Assembly (NCBI RefSeq): GCF_029867415.1
Contig: NC_081185.1
Coordinates: 83,392,679-83,456,678, forward strand
Source of the DNA: Vicia villosa
Taxonomy: Eukaryota; Streptophyta; Magnoliopsida; Fabales; Fabaceae
Direction: 5' to 3'
Length of the DNA: 64,000 nt
Of the stretch, positions 33,985 to 45,040 are shown piece after piece. Each line of letters begins with the position of its first letter. Positions within the stretch are counted from its first letter, which is position 1. Under the pieces are notes generated by a model, which ran no database searches, was not told the DNA's origin, and was given only the letters and a program-made list of their open reading frames with translations. The position numbers were made by a program, and so were the translations under genes.

Positions 33985-34984
33985 AACATATGGCAGAGGT
34001 ATTGTCACAGAAAATAGGAATGTTGCTCTCATATATTTGATAATCTTCTAGTTGACTTTTCATCCATAACATCTGTGTTCTACATCCAGCAGCAGCAACA
34101 TATTCTGCTTCTGTGGTAGATAGGGCAATGGTAGCTTGCTTCTTGCTGTACCATGAGATCAGATGACTTCCAAGAAATTGACAACTTCCAGAAGTACTCT
34201 TTCTTTCAATTCTATCTCCAACATGGTCAGCATCACAGAATCCTACTAAGTTGTATTCTTTAGATCTTCTGTAGACTAAACCAACATTAGTAGTACCTTT
34301 CAGATGCCTCAGAATTCTCTTAACAGCCGTTAAGTGAGATTCTCTAGGATCTGATTGGAATCTAGCACATAGACAAACGCTAAATAGTATGTCAGGTCTA
34401 GAAGCAGTCAAGTATAAGAGAGATCCAATCATACCTCTGTACAACTTCTGATCAACCTTCTTACTTACCTCATCCTTACCTAGGATACACGTTGGATGAA
34501 TAGGAGTCTTTGCTTCTTTGCTTTCAGAGAGACTAAACTTCTTCAGAAGTTCTTTTACATACTTGGTTTGATGAACATATGTTCCTTCTAATGTTTGATT
34601 GATTTGAATTCCAAGAAAATACTTGAGTTCTCCCATCATGCTCATCTCAAACTCAGCCTGCATAGACCTAGCAAACTCCTTTCCAAGTGTAGCATTAGAT
34701 GTTCCAAAAATAATATCATCTACATATATTTGACATATTAAAATATCCTTTTTAAAGGTTTTACAAAAGAGAGTAGTGTCCACTTTTCCTCTAGTGAAAC
34801 CATTATCCAGAAGGAAGGAACTTAAACGTTCATACCAAGCTCTGGGAGCTTGCTTCAATCCATATAATGATTTCTTTAATTTGAAAACATGATTTGGAGA
34901 CTTTGAGTCTTCAAAACCAGGAGGTTTGTGGACATATACTTCTTCATCTATATAACCATTTAAGAAGGCACTCTTAACATCCAT
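33985..34984 (-). pseudogene. pol: Copia reverse transcriptase and RNase H, interrupted
   Basis: Minus-strand frame in line with the upstream pol pieces. MDVKSAFLNGYIDEEVYV and KSLYGLKQAPRAWYERL are copia RT blocks. The catalytic YVDD lies at 34715-34726, followed by ELKYFLGIQI, then GSLLYLTASRPDI and RNase H (GFCDADHVGDRIERKSTSG, ISWYSKKQATIALSTTEAEY, FCDNTSAIC). The frame ends at the insertion at 33985; the apparent last 15 residues come from the inserted LTR. The codon before MDVKSAF is TAG (34985-34987), where the family has a residue inside a continuous RT domain, so this start is an artefact of a nonsense mutation. Confidence 0.9.
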
Positions 34985-35095
34985 CTAATATAGAGTGATG
35001 TTGTGTTGAGTGGAAAAAGAGATTAATAGACGAATAGATTCTAACCTGGCCACTGGTGCAAAGGTTTCTGTATAGTCTATTCCTTCTTGTTGACT

Positions 35096-36448
35096 TTATC
35101 CCTGAGCCATCAGTCTGGCTTTGTTCCTTACCACTTCTCCTTTCTCACTAAGCTTGTTTCTAATGACCCATTTTGTACCAATGATATTGAATCCTTTTGG
35201 TCTAGGAACAAGATCCCATACATCATTCCTTGTAAATTGATTAAGTTCTTCTTGCATAGCAATTATCCAGTCTGGATCTTCTAGAGCTTGATCAACAAAA
35301 GTTGGCTCGATCAAGGACACAAGACCTAATTTACATTCTGCGTTGTTCTTAAGGAATGCTCTTGTTCTGATAGGATCATCCTTCTTTCCAAGAATGACAT
35401 CTTCTGAATGAGCAGAAGTGAGTCTGGAAGATCTTCTGATAGTTGGTTCTTCAGAAATGCTTAGATTCTCCAAAGAAGCTGCAACTTGATCTTCAGATTC
35501 TTTACTTCTGAGAAGCTCTGCTTCTGATGCTTTGCTTCTTGGTTCTACTTCTTCTGATATATCAATATCAAAATCTGCAAAATTCTCAAACTGCTTTGGT
35601 TTTTCAAGACCAAGCTTATCATCAAACCTAATATTGATTGATTCTTCTACAACCAATGTTTCAGTGTTGTATACTCTATAGCCTTTTGAGCGTTCAGAAT
35701 ATCCAAGAAGGAAACACTTTTGTGCCTTAGAATCAAACTTACCAAGATGATCTTTAATGTTCAGAATAAAACATACACATCCAAAAGGATGGAAATATGA
35801 AATGTTGGGCTTTCTGTTCTTCCACAATTCATAAGGAGTCTTATTTAGAATAGGTCTTATAGAGATTCCATTCTGAATATAACATGCAGTGTTTATTGCT
35901 TCTGCCCAGAAATGCTTATCCATATTGGTTTCATTGATCATGGTTCTGGCCATTTCTTGTAGAGTCCTATTCTTTCGCTCTACAACTCCATTTTGCTGTG
36001 GAGTTCTAGGGCAAGAGAAATCATGGGCAATACCATTTTCTTTGAAAAACTCCTCAAAGAATCTGTTCTCAAATTCGCCACCATGATCACTTCAGACCTT
36101 TATGACTTTGCACTCCTTCTCAGATTGAATCTGAGTGCAAAATTCAAAGAACACTGAATGAGACTCATCCTTGTGTTTCAAGAACTTTACCCATGTCCAG
36201 TGGCTATAATCATCTACGATGACTAATCCATATTTTTTCCCTCTGACAGATGCTGTTTTGACTGGGCCAAACAGATCAATGTGTAGAAGTTCTAATGGCC
36301 TTGAGGTAGAAACAACATTCTTAGACTTGAATGCAGGATTGGAGAACTTGCCCTTCTGACATGCTTCACAAAGAGCATCTGATTGATATTTCAGATTAGG
36401 TAGTCCTCTGACAAGATTTAGTTTGTTAATCTGATAAATCTTTCTCAA
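35096..36448 (-). pseudogene. pol: Copia integrase and start of RT, with in-frame stops
   Basis: Two stretches in one frame. 36448-36092 carries the end of the GAG-pre-integrase/zinc-finger region (CEACQKGKFS) and the start of the catalytic core (LELLHIDLFGPVKTASVRGKKYG, VDDYSHWTWVKFL), stopping at TGA 36092-36094. The frame goes on through SDHGGEFEN (second catalytic Asp) and PQQNGVVERKN (catalytic Glu). 35953-35096 carries the rest of the integrase (FWAEAINTACYIQN, TPYELWKNRKPNISYFHPFGC, KCFLLGYSE) and the RT entry (WIIAMQEELNQFTRNDVWDLVP), ending at TAA 35096-35098. The integrase inserts cDNA into chromosomes; here the stops prevent a full product. Confidence 0.88.
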
Positions 36449-36478
36449 ACTAGCATGTCCTAATCTTCTATGCCAGAG

Positions 36479-37013
36479 TCACTTCTCTTCAAAAACAGAC
36501 ATAAGACAAGTTACCTTCTGATTCTTAAGATCTTGAAGATCTGTCTTATAAATGTTGTTCTTCCTCTTGCCTGTGAATAGGATTGAGCCATCCTTCTGAC
36601 TTACAGCCTTGCAAGAGTTTTGATTGAAGATTATATCATAACCATTGTCACTTAATTGACTTATGGACAATAAGTTATGTGTTAATCCTTCTACAAGAAG
36701 TACATTAGTTATGAGAGGAGAGTTACCAGACTTTATAGTTCCAGAGCCAATTATCTTGCCCTTCTGATCTCCTCCAAACTTAACTTCTCCCCCGGATTTA
36801 AGCACCAGGTCTTGGAACATAGAACTTCTTCCTGTCATGTGTCGCGAGCACCCAGAGTCCAGGTACCATGACATGTTGTGCTTTGTCTTCTTTGCAGCCA
36901 AGGATATCTGCAATAGGAATAATCTTTTCCTTAGGTACCCACATTTTCTTGGGTCCTTTCTTGTTAGTTTTCCTCAAGTTCTGATTGAACTTGGGTTTAG
37001 CATTATAAGACAT
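36479..37013 (-). pseudogene. pol: Copia protease region, frameshifted
   Basis: The active-site motif WYLDSGCSRHMTG of copia aspartic proteases is read in the frame open at 36913-36479. The preceding segment (MWVPKEKIIPIADI) is in the other frame, so a single-base indel lies near 36900-36910. The protease frame ends at TGA 36479-36481, directly before LWHRRLGH, the start of the pre-integrase domain, where a Trp codon would be expected. The protease would cleave the polyprotein in the particle. It lies between gag and integrase, as usual for copia. Confidence 0.82.
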
Positions 37014-37040
37014 AGGAGGAACAACATGATAGTCTTTTTC

Positions 37041-38684
37041 TTAAGTTGCATGATATTTCTTAGGTTGTGTCACATGCTTCTTAGTGTGTGTTATGTGAAA
37101 GCTTTTGGCATGTGATGTGTGCCTAATATCATGGGAGTGGCCATACTTGAACTGATCATACAATGGATTGTATGTGATTTTCATATCATCTACAGGTTCA
37201 AGTTTGTATGGGGTTTCACCCTCAAAACCAATGCCAACTCTCTTGTTTCCAGAAACAGCATATATCATAGAAGCTAGCTGACTTCTGCCAATACTTCTAG
37301 ATAAGAACTTCCTGAAACTTAAATCATATTCTTTCATAATATGGTTTAGACTAGGAGTGGACTTTTCTGAATCAGAAGAAGATCCAACGTTATTGGATAA
37401 TTTTAAAACTTTTTCTTTTAATTCAGAATTTTCAAACTCAAGCTTCTTAGTTTCAGATTCAAATTGCTTTTTCTGCTTTTTGTATTTGATACTAAGATGA
37501 GCTTTTAGTTCAAGAAGCTCTGTTAGACTGGAAACTAACTCATCTCTAGTTAGTTCAGAAAATACCTCTTCAGAATCTGATTCTGATGTAGATTCTGATC
37601 CATCATTGACAGTGGCCATCAATGCAATGTTTGCCTGCTCATCTTCAGAGTCTGATTCTTCTTCTGACTCATCCCATGTTGCCATAAGACCTTTCTTCTT
37701 ATGAAACTTTTTCTTGGGATTCTCCTTCTGAAGTTTTGGGCACTCATTCTTGTAGTGTCCAAGCTCATTGCATTCGTAGCACATGACCTTCTTCTTGTCA
37801 AATCTTCTGCCTCCAGAAGATTCTCCTCTTTCAGGCTTCTTTGAACTTCTGAAGCTTTTGAACTTCCTCTGCTTGCTTTTCCAGAGTTGATTAACTCTTC
37901 TGGAAATCATGGACAGTTCATCTTCTTCTTCTTCTTCTTCTGATTCTGATTCTTCAGAATCTACTTCTTCAGCCTGAAAAGCGTTAGTGCATTTTTTATT
38001 GTTAGATTTTAATGCAACAGACTTACCTTTCTTCTGAGGTTCATTTGCGTCAAGCTCAATTTCATGACTCCTCAGGGCGCTGATCAACTCTTCCAAAGAG
38101 ACTTCATTCAGATTCTTTGCAATCTTGAATGCAGTCACCATTGGGCCCCATCTTCTAGGCAAGCTTCTGATAATCTTCTTTACATGGTCAGCCTTGGTGT
38201 AGCCTTTGTCCAGAACTCTTAATCCAACAGTTATAGTTTGAAATCTTGAAAACATCTTCTCAATGTCTTCATCATCCTCCATCTTGAAGGCTTCATACTT
38301 CTGGATTAGTGCAAGAGCTTTGGTCTCCTTGACTTGGGCATTTCCTTCATGGGTCATTTTCAATGACTCATATATATCATAGGCAGTTTCCCTGTTAGAT
38401 ATCTTCTCATACTCAGCATGAGAGATAGCATTCAGCAAAACAGTCCTACACTTGTGATGATTTTTGAATTCTTTCTTTTGCTCATTAGACATTTCTTTTC
38501 TTGTGAGCCTTACACCACTAGCTTTGACTGGATGTTTGTAACCAAGAAAGTAACTTTCAAGTTTATCCTTCCAATATTCAAAGTTTTCACCATCAAATAT
38601 TGGTGGTCTAGTGTAACCATTGTTACCATTGTTTTGCTCAATGGAAGCAGATGTAGTAGGTGTAGATGGATCTGCATCGGCCAT
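37041..38684 (-). CDS. gag: Copia gag polyprotein (UBN2-type) of the Maximus-like element
   Basis: 547 codons. Residues about 24-250 form the copia gag-polypeptide (UBN2-type) domain: PPIFDGENFEYWKDKLESYF, AYDIYESLKMTHEG, YEAFKMEDDEDIEKMFSRFQ, LRVLDKGYTKADHVKKIIRSLP. A Ser/Glu-rich acidic stretch follows, then a CCHC zinc knuckle (CYECNELGHYKNEC, about residues 300-313, plus-strand 37741-37788) for RNA binding, another acidic region, and a coiled-coil-like Lys/Glu segment near residues 390-440. The TAA at 37041-37043 is in frame with the following segment (MSYNAKPKFNQNL at 37013), so gag probably once ran into pol through this point. The start lies 66 bases after the PBS. Confidence 0.85.
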   Translation of the reverse strand: MADADPSTPTTSASIEQNNGNNGYTRPPIFDGENFEYWKDKLESYFLGYKHPVKASGVRLTRKEMSNEQKKEFKNHHKCRTVLLNAISHAEYEKISNRETAYDIYESLKMTHEGNAQVKETKALALIQKYEAFKMEDDEDIEKMFSRFQTITVGLRVLDKGYTKADHVKKIIRSLPRRWGPMVTAFKIAKNLNEVSLEELISALRSHEIELDANEPQKKGKSVALKSNNKKCTNAFQAEEVDSEESESEEEEEEDELSMISRRVNQLWKSKQRKFKSFRSSKKPERGESSGGRRFDKKKVMCYECNELGHYKNECPKLQKENPKKKFHKKKGLMATWDESEEESDSEDEQANIALMATVNDGSESTSESDSEEVFSELTRDELVSSLTELLELKAHLSIKYKKQKKQFESETKKLEFENSELKEKVLKLSNNVGSSSDSEKSTPSLNHIMKEYDLSFRKFLSRSIGRSQLASMIYAVSGNKRVGIGFEGETPYKLEPVDDMKITYNPLYDQFKYGHSHDIRHTSHAKSFHITHTKKHVTQPKKYHAT

Positions 38685-38749
38685 CTAGATATTGTGTTTT
38701 TCTCTTCCTAAATCTTTTTCTAACACGGTTAAGTGCTTGCACCTAGAAT

Positions 38750-38766
38750 CGGCGCTCTGATGCCAA
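38750..38766 (-). other. Primer binding site of the Maximus-like element (initiator tRNA-Met type)
   Basis: On the minus strand TTGGCATCAGAGC follows the LTR end (...ACCCTTCA). It differs by one base from the standard TGGTATCAGAGC. Confidence 0.8.
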
Positions 38767-38767
38767 T

Positions 38768-39090
38768 TGAAGGGTAGAAAAACACTTAGAAAGGGGGGGT
38801 TTGAATAAGTGTAGTTTCAAAACTTGTAAGAAAAAAAAAACTTGCAAAATTATTTTTATCCTGGTTCGTTGTTAACTAAACTACTCCAGTCCACCCTTAT
38901 CAGGTTATTTACCTCAACTGAGGATTTAATCCACTAATCACACGAGATTACAATGGTTTTCCACTTAGACAACTGCTAAGTCTTCTAGAGTCTTCTGATC
39001 ACAACCTGATCACTCTAGGAACAATATGCTTAGATAACCTCTAAGACTTTTCTAGAGTATTCTGATCTACCTGATCACTCTAGTCCTTTA
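38768..39090 (-). repeat. 5' LTR remnant of the Maximus-like element
   Basis: 323 bp matching the first 325 bp (plus-strand orientation) of the LTR at 21386. It stops after tagtccttta, where the full LTR continues with caacttaatg. The rest, about 820 bp, is missing and another LTR begins at 39091. Confidence 0.9.
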
Positions 39091-39599
39091 TGTGGTGGTC
39101 GTTTTCTTTACCTCCCCGTTTCACTTGGGAGGACGGTACGCTAAACCCTTCACGCGAAATTTGGAAGGAGAATGCGCCCGTGGTGGGATGAATTTTATTT
39201 CAGTTCTTCCTACGATATCACACGAACTTTCTTATTTGTCCTACGATAAGGAAAGGGAAAAAAGATCTCAACTAAACCCTAAGAGTTTGCTAAGTGTGGG
39301 GATTTCACCTAGACTAGAAATTCTGGAGTCCGGGGGGTCGGTTATACATAGGGAAGTGTTTAAACACCCTACATATCTGTAGTACTCTACAGGAACCTTC
39401 TCTGTGTCATTGTGATTGTGTTTATTGCTAATGATTGGGAAAGTTTCTCCTTTGTGTTAGGAGAGAGAATTGAATTGAATAAAAGAAAGACAGACAGACA
39501 GACAAACTGACTATTTTTGGTATTTTATTAGCTCGCTGAGATTCCTTGTGAACCTCATGCCTACATATCCCTAGTGGAAGTCAGAGCTTAATGTAGTTC

Positions 39600-41560
39600 G
39601 GGGAACTAACTAGGGAAATTAAATATTTTTGGTGCCTTGCTTGAAGCTCAAGGTTGAAGCTTGGAATTAAATCTCTGTTTAAAGTAAAGAGACATGGAAT
39701 CATCTCTACAGAGAGGTATTTGTACTATTCTACCACAAACATTTAAAGGAGTGACAGAATAACTGAATTCATTTCATTCAAGAGGGGGACCTTACTTGTG
39801 TATGTGCAAGTATACCAGTCAAATGCCTCTTAAATGAAAGAAAGATGCTCATCCAAATTAGGGAAAGTTACCACATGTCTGGGTTTTACTGCCAGCTCAT
39901 GCCTTTCAAAATCCTAAATGGGAGACTTGATTAAAATTGAAATTGAAATGTAATGTTTGTTTGAATGTGGTAGAGTAGTAAAAATATCTCTCTATAGAGA
40001 TAAGCTATGTCTATCTACTGTATAAAAGATTTGACTTTAGCTGGCTTGTATGAGGCCCAAGCTTGAGGCTTTTTGATTGATTAATTAATTATTATTGACT
40101 CTGGGAGATGACTCCACTGGGGATTAATTACAGGGTATTTTAGTGTTCTGTACAAAGCCCAGAATTGAGGCTGACTCTACTTAGGGAGACTCTATTTGTG
40201 TGCCTTGTACAAAGCCCAAGGTTGTGGCTAACTGTTGAGGATAATTGAATGAATGACTCTATTTTATGTGCCTTGTACAAAGCCCAAGGTTGTGGCTAAC
40301 TCTAGCTAGGAAAAAAAACATTATTTTCTGCCTTGTACAAAGCCCAAGGTTGTGGCTGACTCTTAAATAAACTGAGTATGGATGACTCTATGGGGAAAAG
40401 ATCCTAGGTGTTAGGACTCTTTGACACATGAAAATATGGTTTATCTGCCTTGTACAAAGCCCAAGGTTGTGGCTACTGAATGATGAAGAACTCACTGGGG
40501 AGACTCTATTATCTGCCTTGTACAATGCCCAAGGTTGAGGCTGACTCTTGACAGGGGAGTTTTATTGTTTGGGTGCCTTGTATGAAGCCCAAGGTTGAGG
40601 CTAACTATTTTTGTTGGTTTTGACTCTACTGAGGAGGTTTTATTTATTGAAAGACTGTTTTTCTTTGGAAGCTAACCCTTTCCAGGGATTTTGACTCAGC
40701 TGGTGAATTTGTCTGTTAAAAGACTGACTTTATCATGTTTTTGGAGGCTGACCCTTTCCAGGGGTTTTGACTCTTTTTGGGGAAATTATCTCCTAAGAGA
40801 AATGAATCTTTATTTTTTTGACATTTTTATTAATTGACTTTGGAGGCTAACCCTTTCCAGGGATTTATATTAAAAATGAAAGAATGTGTGGAAGCTAACC
40901 CTTTCCAGGGATTTTGTTAAAATGAAGGAATGTGTGGAAGCTAACCCTTTCCAGGGATTTTGTGATTGAAAAATGGATGGCAGAAAGATTATCTAATGGA
41001 GACTTCTTGTTTAAAGCCCAAGATGAAGGCTGACACATGCTGAGGAGAAGTAAACATAGATCCTAGACTCTGCTAAGGAAGATTGATGATGATAAGGGTG
41101 ACAGAGACTGTCCATGTCTCTCATTCCAAAAGGTGTACTCAATGCAAAATTGAGACAAACTTGGCTTGTTTAAAGTCTGGTTTAAATTGGAAGAAACTCA
41201 CCAGGGTAGGCTAAAAGGTGACTAAAGACCTGTTCCTATGTTTATAAGAAACCTGATGGGTCCTTGTATACAAGCTCAAGAGGAAGCTGGAAATGCTTTT
41301 AAGAAGCCTGTGGGTCCTTGTACAAAGCCCAAGAGGAGGCTAATCGAGGGTCCTTGTTATAGCACAAGAGAAAGCTTATGTGGTTTTGAACTTATTTTGG
41401 CTCTAAGCAAATGGGTAAGAGGTTTCACCGGGAATAATTCCTCTTTGGGTGGAGGTGTCCTATTATTTGGATTCTAAGGTTTTTACCAAGATGTTTCACC
41501 GGGAATAATTCATCTTGGGGGTTTGAACTACAGATCTCTAATTAGGAAAGAGCCTTCACC
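39600..41560. repeat. Irregular repeat array inside the long LTR
   Basis: At least seven copies of ccttgtacaaagcccaagg followed by ttgtggctaac or a variant (about 40150-40610, again near 41315). At least five copies of ggaagctaaccctttccagg (about 40668-40955) and four of ttcaccgggaataat (41425-41900). Spacing is irregular, so these are decayed or interleaved tandem repeats. Confidence 0.75.
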
Positions 41561-42493
41561 GGGAAGACATTCTCAATCCTAGGCCATATTCCTATAATAT
41601 ATATATAGTTTAACTGTCCTAGGGTTTATACTCAAACGTAGTTCTAAACTAATATATATATATATGCACAATTTATATTTGACAGTAATTTAAATAAAGA
41701 CTGTAAATTGAAAGCTTGTAAAGCCTAACCTGGATGGAGTGGAGGCCATTGAAGAAGTATGTACAGAGCCTCAACAGTATTTTTGTTGTTTTGTTGATAA
41801 TAGTTGAATATTTATGATAAACAGTTAATGGTTTTTGAAAATAGAAGAAGTGAAGATGGACAAAGGTCACATAGGTATCTGAAGAGTTTCACCGGGAATA
41901 ATGCCCTTCAAATACCAGAAGAATGTTTTGAAAACAGAAAGAAGATTTTGAAAATACAGTTTTGAAAACAAGCTAAGAAGAGAAGGTTTTTGGGACTTAC
42001 ACTCTATTAGAGGCCCAGTACTTTACAGTACTGGTGTAAAAGCAATTTGAAAAATGATTTGGAATGATGCAAGGTTTTGTTGTTTGAAAACCTTAATCAT
42101 CCGTTTAATCAGAGATTGAAAACAGTTTTGAATATTGACAAAAGTCAACTTAATTAAAGCAAAGATGAAATCTATACCCAATTAAGACCTAAATAATTAG
42201 GGTTTTATCATAAAATTATTCACAAAGTAATTAGGTTAAAACAAAATGAAAATATATATTTTAAAGTATTTAAGAAAATATTTAAAACATACTATTTTAA
42301 ACCTAATTAAAATACATGAAATAAATAATATTTTTATGATTTTTTTTGATTATTCACAAAGTAGGTATACTAAATAGCAAGTGTGTGAAAAATGAAGTGA
42401 AAATGATTTAATTTGATAAGTTTATTAATTGTGTGAAGTTTGTATAAAAAAAGAATGAAAATGGATGCTAAAAAATTGGTTTGGCCCTAGAGA

Positions 42494-42547
42494 GGTTCGA
42501 ACCCACGCCCTTCATGATCACATTTCAAAACTTAACCAATTGAGCTG
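42494..42547 (-). other. tRNA-like motif pair inside the long LTR
   Basis: On the minus strand CAGCTCAATTGGTTAAG (42547-42531) fits a tRNA D-arm/A box and GGTTCGAACC (42503-42494) fits the B box, about 30 bases apart. The T-stem around it does not pair and no acceptor stem is found, so it is a relic and not a tRNA gene. Confidence 0.55.
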
Positions 42548-45040
42548 CGCGCGCAGCTTGTTAACTATATACACTCAATATATTATATTTTCAGATAAGC
42601 CAGGAAATTCAAATTTTACGCGCGCCATGTTCATCTTCTTCCTCGAGCTTCAGATTTTCAAATTCCTAACTCTCTGGTTTCTCAACTAAATGGCATGATG
42701 TAAACATCAATCTCACTCGTTTTTGGACAAGGAACATGATTATGGGCTCAGAATTCATTTATTCTAAGTGTAACTAACGAATTTCATTATGAACACGAAG
42801 AACACATAAACCCTAATTTTAAAATTAAATGATGCACAAGATGAATAAATGAATGATGATAGAGGGTTTTCAATCCTCTGATGATGCTGAACAAGATAGA
42901 ATCGAGCTTTACCACAAAGAGTGCTTAAATTAAAGAGGTGGAGTTCAGAAACTTACCTCTGAAAATGGAGGTCGTGAGGATGATGGAGAGCACCTGGGCT
43001 TGAATGAATGATCTCAATAGCTTCCCTGAGACTCAATGATGCTAACTGAATGCTTATTGCAGCCTGAATCCTTCTGAATTGTTCTATGGACCTCCCTCGA
43101 TTTCAGCTTCAAGTGAACATGGAGGGTGTTGATTCTTGAGTTACAGATGAGCTGCAGCCATCTGGTTAGCTTCACTATGACCTGAGGAGTGTGCCTGGAT
43201 GATTGGCTTGGCTCGGAACCTCCTGAATTACTCCATGGACCTCCAACTGCAAATGCTCCAAAGTGAGAGCAACAATGGTGTTCCTCCACTTACAGAAGTG
43301 ATCCAGGTGCTTGGATCACCTCAAATGACCTCCCTTGAGATGTTAGAATGTTCACTTCCCAAAGATGAGCTCTGGTTTGAAGAAATCGATTCTTCTTGCC
43401 AAAGAACTTTGAAAAACAATGAACATGAGAAGAGAAAGAGAAAGCAAGGAATATGGTTGCTTTGGTGTGTTTTTGAATGAGGAATGCATCTTTATTTATA
43501 GGCAAATGGATCAGTATAGCTGCAGAGGAGTGAGCTTCCTTAGTGAAGTTGATTTGCTTTCTTAGCCATGAAGGAAGTTTGCAAGTATCTCTTATGCAAT
43601 GATGAGAATTTTGATTCCATTTGATCAATCCCCTAGCCCTCGATTTTGTTTAATCTTAGGGGACAATTCTGAGCCATAAATGAGCTCTAATTGGTTGGTG
43701 AGAAGATTCCTTGGGTGATTCATCAATTTGCCATAAATTCACAAATGTAATCATTACATAATCACATGTTCTTGTTTTTAGAATCTTCTTCAATTCTTAT
43801 GGCATGGTGAAAATGAATGCATGGCATGGTTTCAGATGTGTTATGGGTCGTGTAGCATCCATAAGAGAGGTTATTTGCACAAAATTTGCAAAGTCCAAAA
43901 GTGTCCATGACCTATAATTTTACTTTATGAGGCCAACTTTGAACAAGCATAACTCTTAGCTCAAATTGAATTTGGAGAAGGTTGAAAACAATTTGGAAAG
44001 CCCTAAACATATACTTTAAATCATTAGTTTATGTCTTCTTCAGAATCATTTGGGAAATTTGTGAAAAATGAGCCCAAAGTTGGATGAAAACTAGGTTAAA
44101 ACACTTAGAAAAATTTCTAAGTGTTTATGACCTAAACTTCAAAATTTCCAAAACTTCATAAATGATTGATCTTTTGAAAAAAGTTCCTTTGTAAGATGTT
44201 GTTTTATTTTGCAAGATCTACAACTTTCATGTTGGAAGTTTTTTGAGTTGTGTAGGTGAAATTTTGAGTTCTCACTATGCCCTCAAAAACCCTAATTCCC
44301 GACTTTTTGCTCCTTGATGAATTTCTTTGAATTTCTTTGGTCAAATGACTTTGACATCCATATATTGATGATATTGATCTTTGAAAGTCATTTTTTGACC
44401 AAAAACCTTAAAAGTCAATGATGATCCCACACAGTTGACTTTTCCTGACAAAAGTGAATTTTTGGGCTTTTGTGTAGAAACAAGATCTTCTCCTCAAATG
44501 AATGATGTAAATGGATTATATTGAGGTAGTAGAGATTCTTGAATCATGTCTTGAGTTTTGGATCCATGCCCTGATTAAAAGTCAACTATCTTGGTGAATT
44601 AGGTCAAAAACCCTAATTGTCGACCAGAGGACAATGATGAGTGTAGACTTTGAATTGAGGTGTAATGTCCAGTGGATCTTGTCATAAGAGTTATTTGAAG
44701 ATGATTAATGTATTTGAATGGTCTCTTGGGGCTTTTTAGGGTTTCCCAAAGGTGATCCCTGATTTTAGTCCTTGATAGGCTCTAAACCCTAGTCTGTTGA
44801 TCTGAGTAATCCTGTACTTAGATGACTGGGTGTCTTAATCAATCATAGGTGTAATAATGAGGCTTTTGAGTCTTATGATTGTATTAGAGACTAATCCCAC
44901 TATTGATTGATCCTTTGCCTGAGTTTTCTTGTCTTTGAACACCCTCGATTGAATGCCAGACTGCCCTGGGTACTTACCTTGACTTGATGAAAATCCTGAA
45001 GATATGTCATCTCAGGGGGGTCAAAAATTAGGGTATGACA

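Larger units (their letters stand above)
21386..39090 (-). mobile_element. SIRE/Maximus-type Ty1/copia retrotransposon, split by a nested element
   Basis: Minus-strand order: 5' LTR remnant (39090-38768), PBS (38766-38750), gag (38684-37041), protease, integrase, RT and RNase H (37013-33985), an inserted LTR element (33984-26630), the RNase H end (26629-26419), a long 3' ORF (25927-23504), PPTs, and the full 3' LTR (22531-21386). The zinc-knuckle gag, copia domain order (integrase before RT) and long extra ORF after pol identify the SIRE/Maximus lineage. Without the insert it spans about 10.3 kb. The LTR fragments differ at about six sites plus an indel in 323 bp. Inactive: pol has five in-frame stops and a frameshift, and the 5' LTR is cut at 39090. 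Confidence 0.9.
39091..45040 (-). repeat. Isolated Ogre/Tat-type LTR of about 5.95 kb
   Basis: On the minus strand it starts TGTCATACCCTAATTTTTG at 45040 and ends ...CGACCACCACA at 39091, giving TG...CA ends. Near its 3' end it has ACTTCCCTATGTATAACCG followed by a CCCCCC run, which parallels the U5 block at 2870-2900 and 18745-18770. No coding region is visible; internal frames are short. No PBS follows its end and no PPT precedes its start, so it looks like a solo LTR. The five bases on the two sides (cttta and ggaag) do not match. Confidence 0.65.

Noticed and set aside
43014..43628. Overlapping frames of about 90-110 codons inside the long LTR
   Set aside because: They overlap on both strands, lie within an LTR and show no domain; probably chance.
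39091..45040. Reading the long LTR as a plus-strand element with internal PBS
   Set aside because: The TGTCATACCC start and the U5 block ACTTCCCTATGTATAACCG lie on the minus strand; PBS-like strings on the plus strand are short and repeated.
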